Positions 25,223-35,351 are shown, numbered from the stretch's first letter. The stretch: 64,000 nucleotides of DNA from Methanoculleus chikugoensis (GCF_019669965.1 NZ_AP019781.1:1178001-1242000), one strand, 5' to 3'. The notes: generated from the letters alone by a model not told the origin. Translations and numbers: made by a program.

Positions 25223-26707
25223 ATGAAGTGGGCACTGCTGTCTGTCTGGGACAAGGCAGGCATCGTCGATCTCGCAAAGGTGCTTGTCGAGCACGATTAC
25301 GGGCTCCTGAGCTCCGGCGGCACCGGGGCCGCGCTCGCGGAGGCGGGGATTCCGTTCACCGACGTCTCGACATACACAGGCTCTCCCGAGATGATGCACG
25401 GTCGGGTCAAGACCCTCCACCCGAAGATCCACGGGGGCATCCTCGGCCGCCGGGGGATCGACGACGCCGTGATGCAGGAGCACGGGATCGAGCCGATCGA
25501 CCTCGTGGTGGTGAACCTCTACCCCTTCGAGGCGATGAGGGATGCGGGGCTCGGCATCGATGAGATCATCGAGTACATCGATATAGGGGGTCCGGCGATG
25601 GTGCGGGCGGCGGCGAAGAACCATAAGTACGTCGCGGTCGTCATGGACCCCGGCGACTACGGGATGGTCGCGGACGCCGTCCGGCGGGGCGGGTTCTCCC
25701 CCGAAGAACGTCTGAACCTCGCTGCGAAGGCGTTTGCACGGACAGCCGCCTACGATGCCGCGATCGCGAACTACCTCACCGGCATCGACCGGCCGTTCCC
25801 CGACGTCCTCACCCTCCAGTTCAGGAACGGCAGGACGCTCCGCTACGGCGAGAACCCCCACCAGGCGGCCGCGGTCTACGGCGATGCGGGCATCGCGGGA
25901 GAAGAGCCGCTCCAGGGCAAACAGATGTCCTACAACAACTACCTCGACGTCGACGCCGCGGTCGGCCTGCTCCGCGAGTTCGAGGAATGCGCCGTGGTCA
26001 TCGTGAAGCACAACAACCCCTGCGGCGTGGCGACCGGCGAGAACCTCCTCGATACCTACATCGCCGCCCGGGAGGTCGATCCGGTCTCGGCCTACGGGTC
26101 GATCGTCGCGATGAACCGCGAGGTGGGAGCGGACGTCGCCCGCGAACTCGTCGGGACATTCGTCGAGGTCGTCGTCGCTCCGTCCTACACGCCGGAGGCG
26201 CTTGAGATCATGAAGGCGAAGGAGAACATGCGGGTGCTCCGGCTGCCCGAACCGGTGGTGCAGGACGCGGTCCGGAGCATCGACGGCGGCGTCCTGGTCC
26301 AGCGGACGGAGCCGTTCCGCGAGGACTGGCAGGTCGTGAGCGAGCGGGAGCCCACCGCCCACGAGATGCGGGCGATGCAGCTTGCCATGAAGGTCTGCCG
26401 GCACACGAAGAGCAACGCCATCATCTTTGCGAACGAAACGGAGGTCATCGGGATCGGCGCCGGGCAGATGAACCGGGTCGAGTCGGCGGAGATCGCGGTC
26501 AGGAAGGCCAGGAAACCCCTTGCCGGGTCGGCGGTCGCGTCGGACGCCTTCCTGCCGTTCCCCGACACGATGGAGGTTGCGGCGGCGGCGGGCGCGACGG
26601 CGCTCGTCCAGCCGGGCGGCTCAATCCGGGATCAGGAGGTCATCGAGGCGGCGAACCGGCTCAACATCGCGATGATCTTCACCGGGGTGCGGCACTTCCG
26701 GCACTGA
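25223..26707 (+). CDS. purH: Bifunctional AICAR formyltransferase / IMP cyclohydrolase
   Basis: The protein has 494 residues and catalyses the last two steps of IMP synthesis. The N-terminal cyclohydrolase (MGS-like) domain shows LLSSGGTGAALAEAGIPFTD, GRVKTLHPKIHGGIL and IDIGGPAMVRAAAKNH. The C-terminal transformylase domain has LRYGENPHQAA, the active-site IVKHNNPCGVATG and SDAFLPFPDTMEVAAAAG. Many archaea use the unrelated PurP and PurO enzymes, so the bacterial-type PurH is informative about purine synthesis in this lineage. The start follows a TATA box at leaderless distance. Confidence 0.96.
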   Translation: MKWALLSVWDKAGIVDLAKVLVEHDYGLLSSGGTGAALAEAGIPFTDVSTYTGSPEMMHGRVKTLHPKIHGGILGRRGIDDAVMQEHGIEPIDLVVVNLYPFEAMRDAGLGIDEIIEYIDIGGPAMVRAAAKNHKYVAVVMDPGDYGMVADAVRRGGFSPEERLNLAAKAFARTAAYDAAIANYLTGIDRPFPDVLTLQFRNGRTLRYGENPHQAAAVYGDAGIAGEEPLQGKQMSYNNYLDVDAAVGLLREFEECAVVIVKHNNPCGVATGENLLDTYIAAREVDPVSAYGSIVAMNREVGADVARELVGTFVEVVVAPSYTPEALEIMKAKENMRVLRLPEPVVQDAVRSIDGGVLVQRTEPFREDWQVVSEREPTAHEMRAMQLAMKVCRHTKSNAIIFANETEVIGIGAGQMNRVESAEIAVRKARKPLAGSAVASDAFLPFPDTMEVAAAAGATALVQPGGSIRDQEVIEAANRLNIAMIFTGVRHFRH

Positions 26708-26741
26708 AACTCTTTTTTTCCGCATTCCGGCCGGACTCATC

Positions 26742-27185
26742 ATGAAGATCGAACTGCTCCGGGAAGATAAGAGACGGTTCCTTGACCTTCTGCTCGAAGG
26801 CGACGAGCAGGAGTCGATGATCGATGTCTACCTCGACCGCGGGGATATGTTTGTTCTCTATGACCGGGATCCGGTGAGTGTCTGCGTGGTGACGTGCGAA
26901 GGCGACGGCGTCTACGAACTGAAGAACATAGCCACGTACGAGGAGTTCCGGGGCCGGGGCTACGGCAGGCGGCTGATCGAGTACATCCTCGACCACTACC
27001 GGGGCAGGTGCCGCACGATGCTCGTCGGCACGGGCGATTCCCCCCGCATCCTCCGGTTCTACGAGCGGTGCGGGTTTACCGTCTCCCATCGCGTCGAGAA
27101 CTTCTTTATCGACCATTACGACCATCCTATCTTCGACTGCGGCGAACGGCTCGTCGATATGGTCTACCTGAGACGGGATCTTTGA
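26742..27185 (+). CDS. GNAT family N-acetyltransferase
   Basis: The protein has 147 residues and a GNAT fold. The acetyl-CoA pyrophosphate loop is EEFRGRGYGRRLIEYIL (Q/RxxGxG/A type) near residues 66-82. The following strand and helix are TMLVGTGDSPRILRFYERCG, where the FYERCGF pattern is common in small GNATs. It lies 34 bases after purH and could be co-transcribed, though a T-rich stretch (CTTTTTTTCC) sits between them. The substrate is unknown. Confidence 0.85.
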   Translation: MKIELLREDKRRFLDLLLEGDEQESMIDVYLDRGDMFVLYDRDPVSVCVVTCEGDGVYELKNIATYEEFRGRGYGRRLIEYILDHYRGRCRTMLVGTGDSPRILRFYERCGFTVSHRVENFFIDHYDHPIFDCGERLVDMVYLRRDL

Positions 27186-27315
27186 CCATTCGGGGCTTTA
27201 TCGGGCCCTGGTCTGGGTGCGGGCAGGGTATCGGAACGGCAAACCGGCTCAAAAACGTGACTGTTCAAAACGTTTATACGGCCCACCGCCCCTCCACGGC
27301 CGAAGGTGGTGTGGT

Positions 27316-28008
27316 ATGGACTACGGCAATCTCATCTCAAGAGCATTCGGCTACACGAAAGAGGCCCTCTGGGGCGAATGGGGGCGGTGGCTCCTCCTCG
27401 TCCTCCTCTCGCTCGTCCAGACGTTCACGCTCTTTTTGGTCCCACTCTACAACGGCTACATCGTCCGGGTGCTCGCCGGCCGGCGGCCCGCTCCCGAGGT
27501 CGACGACTGGGGCAGGCTCTTTCTCGACGGGTGGAAGTTGAACATCATCAATCTTATCTACCTGATCCCGGTCATCGTGGCCCTGGCCGTCTTCGGCGGG
27601 GTTGCGGTTCTCTCCGCCGTAGCGGCGAGAGGGCTCGACAACCCGGACGTATGGGCCTCGGCCGTCGCCGCCGCCGTCACCGGGATCGCGATTGCCGCCC
27701 TCGTCTGGATCGTCATATCGTTCGTCTCCCTCCTCGCGGTCGTGCGGTTCGCCCACACGGGAAGCCTCCTCCAGGCGTTCAACATCGGGGCGATCCTCTC
27801 GCAGATCAGCTGGATCGGGTGGGGCGCCTGGATCGCCGCGGTCGTCATCCTCATCCTCATCGGCCTCGTGTATACGGCCGCGACCGCCCTCATCACCTCG
27901 CTGCCTGTCCTCGGGTGGATCGCCAACCTCTTCATCGGGGTCGTCTACGGCATCTTCCGCGCCCGTTACCTCGCGGTGGCTTATGAAAGTGTTCCGGCAC
28001 GGGGGTAA
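27316..28008 (+). CDS. DUF4013 membrane protein, paralogue 1
   Basis: This protein of 230 residues opens MDYGNLISRAFGYTKEALWG and has about six hydrophobic segments, the DUF4013 pattern. Conserved points shared with the paralogues downstream are GYIVRVLAGRRPAPEVDDWG, LFLDGWKLNIINLIYLIP, FAHTGSLLQAFNIGAIL and a C-terminal FRARYLAVAYESVPA. A TTTATACG box lies about 45 bases upstream and GGTGGTG precedes the ATG. The function of DUF4013 is not known. The repeated gene suggests dosage or variation in an envelope component. Confidence 0.85.
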   Translation: MDYGNLISRAFGYTKEALWGEWGRWLLLVLLSLVQTFTLFLVPLYNGYIVRVLAGRRPAPEVDDWGRLFLDGWKLNIINLIYLIPVIVALAVFGGVAVLSAVAARGLDNPDVWASAVAAAVTGIAIAALVWIVISFVSLLAVVRFAHTGSLLQAFNIGAILSQISWIGWGAWIAAVVILILIGLVYTAATALITSLPVLGWIANLFIGVVYGIFRARYLAVAYESVPARG

Positions 28009-28017
28009 GGTCTCACG

Positions 28018-28027
28018 CTTTTTTTTT
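28018..28027 (+). terminator. T-run terminator after DUF4013 paralogue 1
   Basis: CTTTTTTTTT lies 10-20 bases after the stop codon, the typical archaeal intrinsic terminator form without a required hairpin. Confidence 0.5.
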
Positions 28028-28111
28028 GAAGCGACCATCAGTATTCCTTTGACAGGAGGAGATGCCCCTTCGGCAGGAGGACTACGCCATTTGGCGTTTA
28101 CATGAAAATAG

Positions 28112-28456
28112 TTAGACGTTAATGAATTTGGATGCATCCTCGCCGGCATTAATCCGTTTGGCAGAGACGTATGCATCGACCATTCCGATAAGCCACCAGA
28201 GCGGAACCAACAGAAAGCCGATCAATATCATCAGAGATGCCACACAGAGTACGCCGACGACAAAGTATGCTATGCCTTTGCCAAACTGTCCGTTATACAC
28301 CTGACCCAATCCCCAGATGAAGAAGGACAATACCACAGCAATGACCGGACTTCTTCTGTTAATTACTATTTCTTTAAGTCGGACTCCACAATTAGGACAG
28401 ATCTCAGCATTCGGACTGATCAACTCTTTTCCACACTCCTGACAGTAATTTGCCAT
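28112..28456 (-). CDS. Zinc-ribbon membrane protein (TM2-like)
   Basis: The protein has 114 residues. A double zinc ribbon opens it (MANYCQECGKELI, then AEICPNCGVRLKE). Two or three hydrophobic segments resembling a TM2 domain follow (VIAVVLSFFIWGLGQVYNGQ, then FGKGIAYFVVGVL). It is AT-richer than the neighbours and sits in opposite orientation inside the DUF4013 tandem array, so it looks like an insertion. The start at 28456 was chosen where the zinc ribbon begins; the frame extends 12 codons further without support. No function is known beyond the domain names. Confidence 0.75.
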   Translation of the reverse strand: MANYCQECGKELISPNAEICPNCGVRLKEIVINRRSPVIAVVLSFFIWGLGQVYNGQFGKGIAYFVVGVLCVASLMILIGFLLVPLWWLIGMVDAYVSAKRINAGEDASKFINV

Positions 28457-28615
28457 AGCGTCCCTCGTAATTCCAGAATTGAGCGTATCCATATTTATGT
28501 AGTCCTATTTTTTCTCCTGACATCTATAAGTACCTTCAAAATATCTGGCGGTCGGGCTCCCGTTTCCGGCGGGAGGGGCCGGTATGCAGACCCCTCTTCT
28601 TTTCGTGTGCCGTCC

Positions 28616-28675
28616 GACATCTTCCGCGCCCGCTATCTCGCCGCGGCCTACGAGAGCGCTCCGGCGCCTGGGTGA
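28616..28675 (+). pseudogene. 3' remnant of a fifth DUF4013 gene
   Basis: The reading frame encodes IFRARYLAAAYESAPAPG before a TGA. This is almost identical to the C-termini of the intact paralogues (FRARYLAVAYESVPARG; ARYMTLIYESAQAPA). The preceding 150 bases do not encode the rest, so only the tail survives. It shows the tandem array once held at least five copies. Confidence 0.75.
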
Positions 28676-28857
28676 GGAGATACCCCGGTGCCTGCCGGTA
28701 CCGCGCTGCCCCGGATCGGGAAACCGTTCTCAGTCGGAATTACTTCATTCGTATCGAAATGATCGCTCAGTTTCAGCAAAAGGAGGCTGTAGATTGAGCA
28801 ATTATGGCAACTCTTTTATACCATCTTATCTCACAGTAAATCGTGGGTGAGACACCT

Positions 28858-29508
28858 ATGGATTATGGAAACATGCTGAGCGATTCGTTCAGCTATGCAA
28901 AAGACGCAGTCTGGGGCAAGTGGGTCCAGTGGATCCTGCTCGCCATCAGCACGATCATATTCCCGCTCATCATGGGATATATGGTCCGGATTTACAGCGG
29001 TGTGAAGCCGGCTCCCGAGCCGGGGAACTGGGTGGGCATGTTCGTCGACGGCCTGAAACTCCTCATCATCGGCATCATCTACGCCATCCCGCTCTTCATC
29101 ATCATGGCTATCTTCATGGTACCGGCGTTCATGGCAGCCAACGGCGGAGATCCCATGCTCGCCCTCGGGTCGCTGGGCATCGGCCTCCTGCTCGTGCTTG
29201 TCGTCGGGATCCTCATATCGCTGATCTCGGCGATCGGTATCATCAGGTTCGCAAAGAAGGACAGCATGGGCCAGGCGTTTGCCTTCGGCGCCATCCTCGA
29301 GCACATCGGAAAGATCGGCTGGGGGAGCTACATCATTGCCATCATCGTCCTCGTGGTTGCCGGGGTTGTCTTCGGTTTCATCGCTGGCATCCTGGGCATG
29401 ATCCCGATCCTCGGCTGGCTGATCATGCTCTTCCTGTACCCCGTCTGGTACATCTTTGCGGCCCGGTACATGACGCTGATCTACGAGAGCGCTCAGGCAC
29501 CGGCCTGA
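28858..29508 (+). CDS. DUF4013 membrane protein, paralogue 2
   Basis: The protein has 216 residues and starts MDYGNMLSDSFSYAKDAVWG, with the family landmarks YSGVKPAPEPGNWVGMFVDG, FAKKDSMGQAFAFGAILEHI and AARYMTLIYESAQAPA. It is rich in Ile/Met/Gly membrane segments. The ribosome region GGGTGAGACACCT before the ATG is shared with the next paralogue. A TTTTATACC box lies about 45 bases upstream, so it has its own promoter. In sequence it pairs with paralogue 4 (both lead with AKDA.WG and IIFPL/F in the first helix). Confidence 0.85.
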   Translation: MDYGNMLSDSFSYAKDAVWGKWVQWILLAISTIIFPLIMGYMVRIYSGVKPAPEPGNWVGMFVDGLKLLIIGIIYAIPLFIIMAIFMVPAFMAANGGDPMLALGSLGIGLLLVLVVGILISLISAIGIIRFAKKDSMGQAFAFGAILEHIGKIGWGSYIIAIIVLVVAGVVFGFIAGILGMIPILGWLIMLFLYPVWYIFAARYMTLIYESAQAPA

Positions 29509-29720
29509 ACCCCACTTTCTTTTCATAACGCCGCCCGGAGAGGTTCCGGGAGCCCCGGGCACGGCATACATCATGGCCGTTCCTGAAACCCGGCTTTATA
29601 TATGCCGCGCCGCTCCGGTCCCTGTCGAACTGTTCTGTGCCGGAATTAGACGATTTTTACGGGTCAAATTATCCCTTTTCTGGAAAGGGATACAGTACTG
29701 TTTGAATTTAGACCAATACC

Positions 29721-29729
29721 TTTATATAA
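29721..29729 (+). promoter_or_regulatory. TATA box of DUF4013 paralogue 3
   Basis: TTTATATAA lies about 37 bases before the ATG, in an AT-rich tract that stands out from the GC-rich surroundings. Confidence 0.6.
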
Positions 29730-29762
29730 AAAATTCTCAAATTTAACAAAGGTGGTACACCT

Positions 29763-30446
29763 ATGGACTACGGTAATGTGATCTCCAACTCGTTTGAGTA
29801 TACCAAGGAGGCCCTGGTCGGAAAGTGGATGCAGTGGGTCATCCTGGCCGTCATGGCGCTCGTGCAGACCTTCACGGTCTCCCTGATCCCGCTGCTTTCG
29901 GGCTACGTCGTGCGGGTGCTCGCCGGCAACACACCGGCCCCCGAGATCGACGGGTGGGGCAAGCTCTTCGTCGACGGATGGAAGATGAACATCATCGGGC
30001 TGGTCTACATGATCCCGGCGATCCTGATCTTCCTCGTCCTCGGCGGCCTCAGCATCATTGCAGGAATGGCAACGACCGACCCGGCTGCGGCCGGCGCCGC
30101 GATCCTCGGTGCAATGGCAGGAGCCTTCCTCGCCTTCCTCGTCGCGATCGTCATGGCGTTCATCGCCCTGTTCGCCGTTCTGCGGTTCGCCCACACCGAC
30201 AGCGTCGGTGAGGCGTTCAACTTCAAAGCCATCTTTGCGCAGATCGGTGCGCTTGGCTGGGGAACCTGGATCATCGCGGTCATCATCCTCCTCGTCATCG
30301 CGCTGGTCTACGGCTTCGTGGTCGGCATTCTCGGTGCGATACCCCTCCTCGGATGGCTCATTGCACTCTTCCTCAACGCGGCGTTCGCCATCTTCTACGC
30401 CCGCTACCTCGCGCAGGTCTACGAGGAAGCCCCTGCCTCCGCGTAA
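29763..30446 (+). CDS. DUF4013 membrane protein, paralogue 3
   Basis: The protein has 227 residues and opens MDYGNVISNSFEYTKEALVG. Landmarks are LLSGYVVRVLAGNTPAPEID, LFVDGWKMNIIGLVYMIP, FAHTDSVGEAFNFKAIFAQI and ARYLAQVYEEAPASA. It is closest to paralogue 1 (YTKEAL, GYxVRVLAG). The ribosome site GGTGGTACACCT is strong. With about six membrane segments it probably sits in the cytoplasmic membrane; its role is unknown. Confidence 0.85.
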   Translation: MDYGNVISNSFEYTKEALVGKWMQWVILAVMALVQTFTVSLIPLLSGYVVRVLAGNTPAPEIDGWGKLFVDGWKMNIIGLVYMIPAILIFLVLGGLSIIAGMATTDPAAAGAAILGAMAGAFLAFLVAIVMAFIALFAVLRFAHTDSVGEAFNFKAIFAQIGALGWGTWIIAVIILLVIALVYGFVVGILGAIPLLGWLIALFLNAAFAIFYARYLAQVYEEAPASA

Positions 30447-30620
30447 TCGCTCAACCAACCCCTCCCTTTTTCTCCGGTCCCGCACCTGTTTGCACCCGGT
30501 CGACGATACCGTCTTTGCCCCGTCGACAGAATCTCCGGAGCGCACGGGGTTCTCCCCGGATAAAAGCAGCGTGTTTATCCCTGATCCGGGTAATGCTTAT
30601 CCGAACATGCGGTGATACAC

Positions 30621-31298
30621 ATGGGTGTCGTCCGATTAATCAGCGAGTCCTTCGATTATGCGAAGGACGCTATCTGGGGCAGGTGGGTCCGCTGGCTCCT
30701 CCTGCTCGTCAGCACGATCATATTCCCGTTCATGTACGGCTACACGGTGCGGGTCATGAGCGGCATGAAGCCCGCCCCGGAACTCGAAGGCTGGATCGGG
30801 CTTTTTGTCGACGGCATCAAACTGATCGTCATCACGATCGTCTACGCGATCCCGCTCATGATCCTCACGGTCCTTCCCTTCCTGATGTACTTCATCCCGG
30901 TCTCAGCGACGGTAACCCCGGCAGGATCCGGTCCCGAACCGCTCATCAGCCCGGAGATGGCCATCTTCGTAGCCCTCGCCATCCTCGTCATCTTCATCCT
31001 TGCAGCCATCATCATCGGGATCCTCTCGACGTTCGCGGCGGTCAGGTTCGCCCGGACGGGGAAGATGCGCGAGGCCTTCAGGGTCGGCACCCTCGTCCGC
31101 CACGTCGGCAGGGTCGGGTGGATCCGCTCCTTCATCGCCCTCCTCGTCATGGGCATCGTGATAACGATCGCACAGTTTGTGCTTGCCCTGATTCCGCTCG
31201 TCGGGCCGATCCTTGTCTTCCTGCTCATGCCGGCGTTCATCATCTTCTCCGCCCGCTACGTCGCCCTCCTCTACGAGAGCGCCCCGGCGCAGGCGTAA
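30621..31298 (+). CDS. DUF4013 membrane protein, paralogue 4
   Basis: The protein has 225 residues and starts MGVVRLISESFDYAKDAIWG, lacking the MDYGN opening of the other three. It keeps GYTVRVMSGMKPAPELEGW, LFVDGIKLIVITIVYAIPL, FARTGKMREAFRVGTLV and the C-terminal SARYVALLYESAPAQA. A loop with VTPAGSGPEPLIS between helices is specific to this copy. GGTGATACAC precedes the start. Divergence from the others indicates that the tandem array is old and not a recent amplification. Confidence 0.83.
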   Translation: MGVVRLISESFDYAKDAIWGRWVRWLLLLVSTIIFPFMYGYTVRVMSGMKPAPELEGWIGLFVDGIKLIVITIVYAIPLMILTVLPFLMYFIPVSATVTPAGSGPEPLISPEMAIFVALAILVIFILAAIIIGILSTFAAVRFARTGKMREAFRVGTLVRHVGRVGWIRSFIALLVMGIVITIAQFVLALIPLVGPILVFLLMPAFIIFSARYVALLYESAPAQA

Positions 31299-31319
31299 AC
31301 TCCTCTTCTTTTTCGGTTC

Positions 31320-31480
31320 GCGGCTTCGCGTGAACTGCCAGTAGGGGATGACGATGAAATCTCGCGCGAAGACGCGAAGCGCGACTGCCGAAGGGCAGGA
31401 GCATGAGAAGCCATCAGGCTTCGAAGGGGCGTCACCCAACCTGTCAACCGATCTTCGCGTCCTTCGCGGCAACGCGAGAG
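31320..31480. repeat. Dispersed repeat family B, copy between DUF4013 array and leuA
   Basis: It shows GGCTTCGCGTGAACTG, GCGCGACTGCCGAAGGGC, AGGAGCATGAGAAGCC with ATCAGGCTTCGAAGGGG, and CTTCGCGTCCTTCGCGGC. The same words occur at 55.8-56.4 kb. It fills much of the 390-base gap before leuA, and no gene is seen there. Confidence 0.7.
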
Positions 31481-31644
31481 TTAACGGTGTATGGCAGATA
31501 GGGATCCAAACCCCGTCACCAGGATCCCCATGGACCTCGCCCCTTTGCGGCTCCTGCCCGGTTGGCCATGAAGCCGGGAATATGACTTTCAGGGTTTTTT
31601 TCACAGAACCTTTGCCCTGCACCAGGTTCCTCGAATGCCCAACG

Positions 31645-31653
31645 TTTAAATAT
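31645..31653 (+). promoter_or_regulatory. TATA box of the leuA/ilv operon
   Basis: TTTAAATAT lies about 40 bases before the GTG start, and GGTGA at 31676-31680 can serve as ribosome site. Confidence 0.5.
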
Positions 31654-31691
31654 CCTCGCCGCCAATTTCCTGACGGTGAATTGCACTATGT

Positions 31692-33203
31692 GTGATTGTT
31701 TTATTTGCTGAATCGATCCGCTTTTTTGACACAACTCTACGGGACGGCGAACAGACACCGGGTGTCTCGCTCACGCCGGCCGAGAAACTTGAGATCGCAA
31801 CGCACCTCGCCGACGTCGGCGTCCACGTGATTGAAGCAGGATCAGCCGCCGCATCCGCGGGAGAACGCGAATCGATCCGCGCCATCGCCGACGCCGGGCT
31901 CGCCGCCGAGTGCTGCACCTACGTCCGGGCGCTTCCCGGGGACATCGACCTCGCCGCCGATGCCGGTGCCGACTCCGTCCACCTCGTCGTCCCGGTGAGT
32001 GACCTCCACATCGCGAAGAAACTCCGTAAGACCCGCGAGGAGGTCTCCGGTATGGCCTGGAGCGCCGTCGAGTACGCGAAAGAGCGCGGCCTCATCGTTG
32101 AACTCTCGGGAGAAGACGCGTCCCGTGCCGACCAGGATTTCCTCGCGACGGTCTTCCGGGAAGGGGTCGAGCGGGGAGCCGACCGTCTCTGCTTCTGCGA
32201 CACCGTCGGGCTCCTCACCCCCGAGCGTGCGGCCGCGATCATCCCGCCGCTCCTCTTCGCCCCGCTCTCGATCCACTGCCACGACGACCTCGGGTTCGGG
32301 CTTGCAACCACCGTCGCCGCCCTCCGGGCGGGGGCGACCTGCGCCCACGTCACCGTCAACGGCCTCGGGGAGCGGGCGGGGAACACCTCCCTCGAAGAAC
32401 TGGTGATGGCGCTCGAGGTGCTCTACGGGGTCGACACCGGGATCAGGACCGAAGAACTCTATCCCCTCTCGACCCACGTCGCCCGGCTGACCGGGGTTCC
32501 GCTCGCGACCAACAAACCGATCGTCGGCGAGATGGCCTTCACCCACGAGAGCGGGATCCACGCCCACGGGGTGATGCGGGACGCAAGCACCTACGAGCCG
32601 CTCCAGCCCGAGAGGGTGGGGCGACGGCGCCGCATCGTTCTCGGGAAGCACTCGGGGTCGGCGGCGGTCGAGGCCGCGCTCCATGATATGGGCTACGCCC
32701 CGAACGCTGCGCAGCTCGCAGAGATCGTTGCCCGGATCAAACGCCTCGGGGATGCCGGGATGCGGATAACCGACGCCGACATCATGGCGATAACCGATAC
32801 CGTCATGGAGATCGAGTTTACGCCCTGCATCGAACTGCGCCAGTTCACCATCGTCTCGGGGAGCAACGCGATGCCGACCGCCTCGGTGACGATGCTCGTC
32901 CATGGCGACGAGGTCACCGGTGCCGCAGTCGGGACCGGGCCGGTGGATGCGGCGATCCGCGCGCTCCAGCGGTCGGTCGCGGACGTCGGGAGCGTGAGGC
33001 TCGACGAATACAGCGTGGATGCCATAACCGGCGGCACCGACGCCCTCGTCGACGTATCGGTGAAGCTCAGCAAGGACGGAAAGACCGTGACCTCGCGTGG
33101 CGCCCGGACCGACATCATCATGGCCAGCGTCGAAGCAGTTATCGCCGGGATGAACAGATTACTCAGGGAAGAGCATGAAGACCGGAGCAAAGACTCTGAT
33201 TGA
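31692..33203 (+). CDS. 2-isopropylmalate synthase / citramalate synthase family
   Basis: The protein has 503 residues. It condenses acetyl-CoA with a 2-ketoacid. The HMGL-like barrel opens [19 protein letters not shown], has [27 protein letters not shown] with the metal-binding histidines, and [10 protein letters not shown], then LGKHSG. The last 120 residues form a LeuA-type regulatory domain, so feedback inhibition by leucine or isoleucine is likely. LeuA and CimA cannot be separated with certainty; the link to ilvB and ilvN suits either. The GTG start follows a TATA box, and the 3' end overlaps ilvB by 29 bases, so translation is coupled. Confidence 0.9.
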   Translation: MIVLFAESIRFFDTTLRDGEQTPGVSLTPAEKLEIATHLADVGVHVIEAGSAAASAGERESIRAIADAGLAAECCTYVRALPGDIDLAADAGADSVHLVVPVSDLHIAKKLRKTREEVSGMAWSAVEYAKERGLIVELSGEDASRADQDFLATVFREGVERGADRLCFCDTVGLLTPERAAAIIPPLLFAPLSIHCHDDLGFGLATTVAALRAGATCAHVTVNGLGERAGNTSLEELVMALEVLYGVDTGIRTEELYPLSTHVARLTGVPLATNKPIVGEMAFTHESGIHAHGVMRDASTYEPLQPERVGRRRRIVLGKHSGSAAVEAALHDMGYAPNAAQLAEIVARIKRLGDAGMRITDADIMAITDTVMEIEFTPCIELRQFTIVSGSNAMPTASVTMLVHGDEVTGAAVGTGPVDAAIRALQRSVADVGSVRLDEYSVDAITGGTDALVDVSVKLSKDGKTVTSRGARTDIIMASVEAVIAGMNRLLREEHEDRSKDSD

Positions 33204-34851
33204 AGCGCTGCAGCGTGAAGGGGTGGATACCATATTCGGCTACCCCGGCGGCGTGGTGTTGCCGATCTACGATGAACTCTACGATTCGTCGATCCGGCAC
33301 ATACTGGTAAGGCATGAGCAGGCGGCGGCGCACGCGGCCGACGGCTACGCGCGCGCGAGCGGCCGCGTAGGGGTATGCCTTGCCACCTCCGGCCCCGGCG
33401 CGTGCAATCTGGTCACGGGGATCGCGACGGCCTACATGGACTCCATCCCGGTCGTGGCGCTCACCGGCCAGGTGCCGACCGGTCTTCTCGGGAACGACGC
33501 CTTCCAGGAGTCGGACATCACCGGGATCACGATGCCGGTGACGAAGCACAACTACCTGGTCAAAGACGCCGCCGACCTCGACCGCGTCGTCCAGGAGGCG
33601 TTCTACATCGCGCGGACCGGTCGGCCCGGCCCGGTGCTGATCGATCTCCCCAAAGACGTCAGCACGGGCCAGGTGCTTGAGGGAACGCCCGTCCCCGGGA
33701 CGGTCTCTCTCCGGGGCTACCAGCCCACCTACCAGGGGCACGTCCGCCAGATCGATAAGGCGCTCGATCTGATCGCGGGGGCAGAGCGCCCGCTCGTCTA
33801 CGCCGGCGGCGGGGTGGTTCTCTCGGAGGCCTCGGCCGAACTCCTGGAGTTCGTGGAGACGGCCGCCGTCCCGGTGACGACGACCCTGATGGGCCTCGGC
33901 GCCGTCCCCGGCGACCACCCCCTCAATCTCGGGATGCTCGGGATGCACGGCACCCAGTCCGCAAACTACGCGGTGACGGAGTGCGACCTCCTGATCGCCG
34001 TCGGCGTCCGGTTCGACGACCGGGTGACGGGCAAGATCGAGACGTTCGCCCCGAACGCCGCGGTCATCCATATCGATATCGACCCGGCGGAGATCGGGAA
34101 GAACAAGAAGGTCGACGTCCCGATCGTGGGCGACGTGAAGGCCGTTCTCCAGGCGCTCCTCCGGCGGATGCAGAAGCGCGGCGATACGGCGAACTGGGTC
34201 GCCCGGACCGGTGCCTGGAAGGCGCAGTACCCGCTTCGCTACCGCGACGACGACCGTCTCCGCCCGCAGTACGTCGTGGAGCAGCTCTCCGATCTCCTGA
34301 AAGGCGAGGGGATCGTCGTGAGCGAGGTCGGCCAGAACCAGATGTGGACCGCGCTCTACTACTGCTTCAGGAAACCCCGGACCTGGATCACCTCCGGGGG
34401 TCTCGGGACGATGGGCTACGGGTTCCCGGCGGCCATCGGCGCCCACTACGCCCGGCCGGATATGCCGGTCGTCGACGTCGCCGGCGATGGGAGTTTCCAG
34501 ATGAACATCCAGGAGCTCGGGACAGTGGCGCAGTACCAGATCCCGGTCAAGGTCGTCATCCTGAACAACATGTACCTCGGCATGGTGCGGCAGTGGCAGG
34601 AACTCTTCTACGACCGCCGCTACTCCTACACGGAGTTGCCGCCGGTGGACTTCGTGAAGATCGCGAATGCTTACAGGATCGAGGGGATCACGGTCGAGGA
34701 GAAGGCCGGCGTCCGGGAGGCGCTCGAGACCGCGCTCGCCACCGACGGGCCGTTCGTCCTGGACTTCCGGGTCGAGCGGGAGGAGAACGTCTTCCCCATG
34801 GTCCCGGCCGGTGCTGCCATCAACGAGATGATCGGGGTGCGCCAGCCATGA
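33175..34851 (+). CDS. ilvB: Acetolactate synthase, large (catalytic) subunit
   Basis: The protein has 558 residues and is ThDP-dependent acetohydroxyacid synthase. The ThDP-activating glutamate lies in [20 protein letters not shown]. The FAD/central domain has [20 protein letters not shown] and VYAGGGV. The C-terminal ThDP motif is [20 protein letters not shown] through ILNN, with [10 protein letters not shown] after it. It is the first committed enzyme for valine, leucine and isoleucine synthesis. It begins inside the end of the synthase gene upstream and overlaps ilvN by 4 bases. Confidence 0.96.
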   Translation: MKTGAKTLIEALQREGVDTIFGYPGGVVLPIYDELYDSSIRHILVRHEQAAAHAADGYARASGRVGVCLATSGPGACNLVTGIATAYMDSIPVVALTGQVPTGLLGNDAFQESDITGITMPVTKHNYLVKDAADLDRVVQEAFYIARTGRPGPVLIDLPKDVSTGQVLEGTPVPGTVSLRGYQPTYQGHVRQIDKALDLIAGAERPLVYAGGGVVLSEASAELLEFVETAAVPVTTTLMGLGAVPGDHPLNLGMLGMHGTQSANYAVTECDLLIAVGVRFDDRVTGKIETFAPNAAVIHIDIDPAEIGKNKKVDVPIVGDVKAVLQALLRRMQKRGDTANWVARTGAWKAQYPLRYRDDDRLRPQYVVEQLSDLLKGEGIVVSEVGQNQMWTALYYCFRKPRTWITSGGLGTMGYGFPAAIGAHYARPDMPVVDVAGDGSFQMNIQELGTVAQYQIPVKVVILNNMYLGMVRQWQELFYDRRYSYTELPPVDFVKIANAYRIEGITVEEKAGVREALETALATDGPFVLDFRVEREENVFPMVPAGAAINEMIGVRQP

Positions 34852-35351
34852 AACCGCACACGGTGAGCGTTCTCGTCGAGAACCGGGCCGGCGTCCTGAG
34901 CCGGGTCGCCGGGATGTTCTCGCGGCGGGGGTTCAACATCGAGAGCCTGGCCGTCGGGCCGTGCGAGGAGCCGAACATGAGCCGGATCACCATCGTGGTG
35001 AACGGCGACGACGGCGTGATCGAGCAGGTGATGAAGCAGACCAACAAACTCATCGACGTTATCAAGGTCTCGGACCTGACGGAACGGGAGAGCGTGGAGC
35101 GGGAACTCGCCCTCATCAAGGTCGCCGCCGAGACCGGACCGTCTCGCGCCGAGATTCTCCAGATCGCGGACATCTTCCGGGCACAGGTCGTGGACGTCGG
35201 GTCGAAGACCCTGGTCCTCCAGGTGACCGGGGATACGGAGAAGATCGACGCGCTGGAGAAACTCCTGCGCCAGTATGGCATCAAGGAACTCGTCCGCACA
35301 GGGAAGATTGCTCTTCTCCGTGGGGCGAAGACCGTGAAAAGTTCAAAATAA
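34848..35351 (+). CDS. ilvN: Acetolactate synthase, small (regulatory) subunit
   Basis: The protein has 167 residues. An N-terminal ACT domain ([20 protein letters not shown], then [12 protein letters not shown]) binds valine for feedback control. A second ferredoxin-like domain ([20 protein letters not shown]) completes the usual IlvN/IlvH architecture. ATGA overlap with ilvB makes a 1:1 coupled expression likely. The length is standard. It ends the three-gene operon; a T-run follows the stop (TATTTTTGG). Confidence 0.95.
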   Translation: MKPHTVSVLVENRAGVLSRVAGMFSRRGFNIESLAVGPCEEPNMSRITIVVNGDDGVIEQVMKQTNKLIDVIKVSDLTERESVERELALIKVAAETGPSRAEILQIADIFRAQVVDVGSKTLVLQVTGDTEKIDALEKLLRQYGIKELVRTGKIALLRGAKTVKSSK

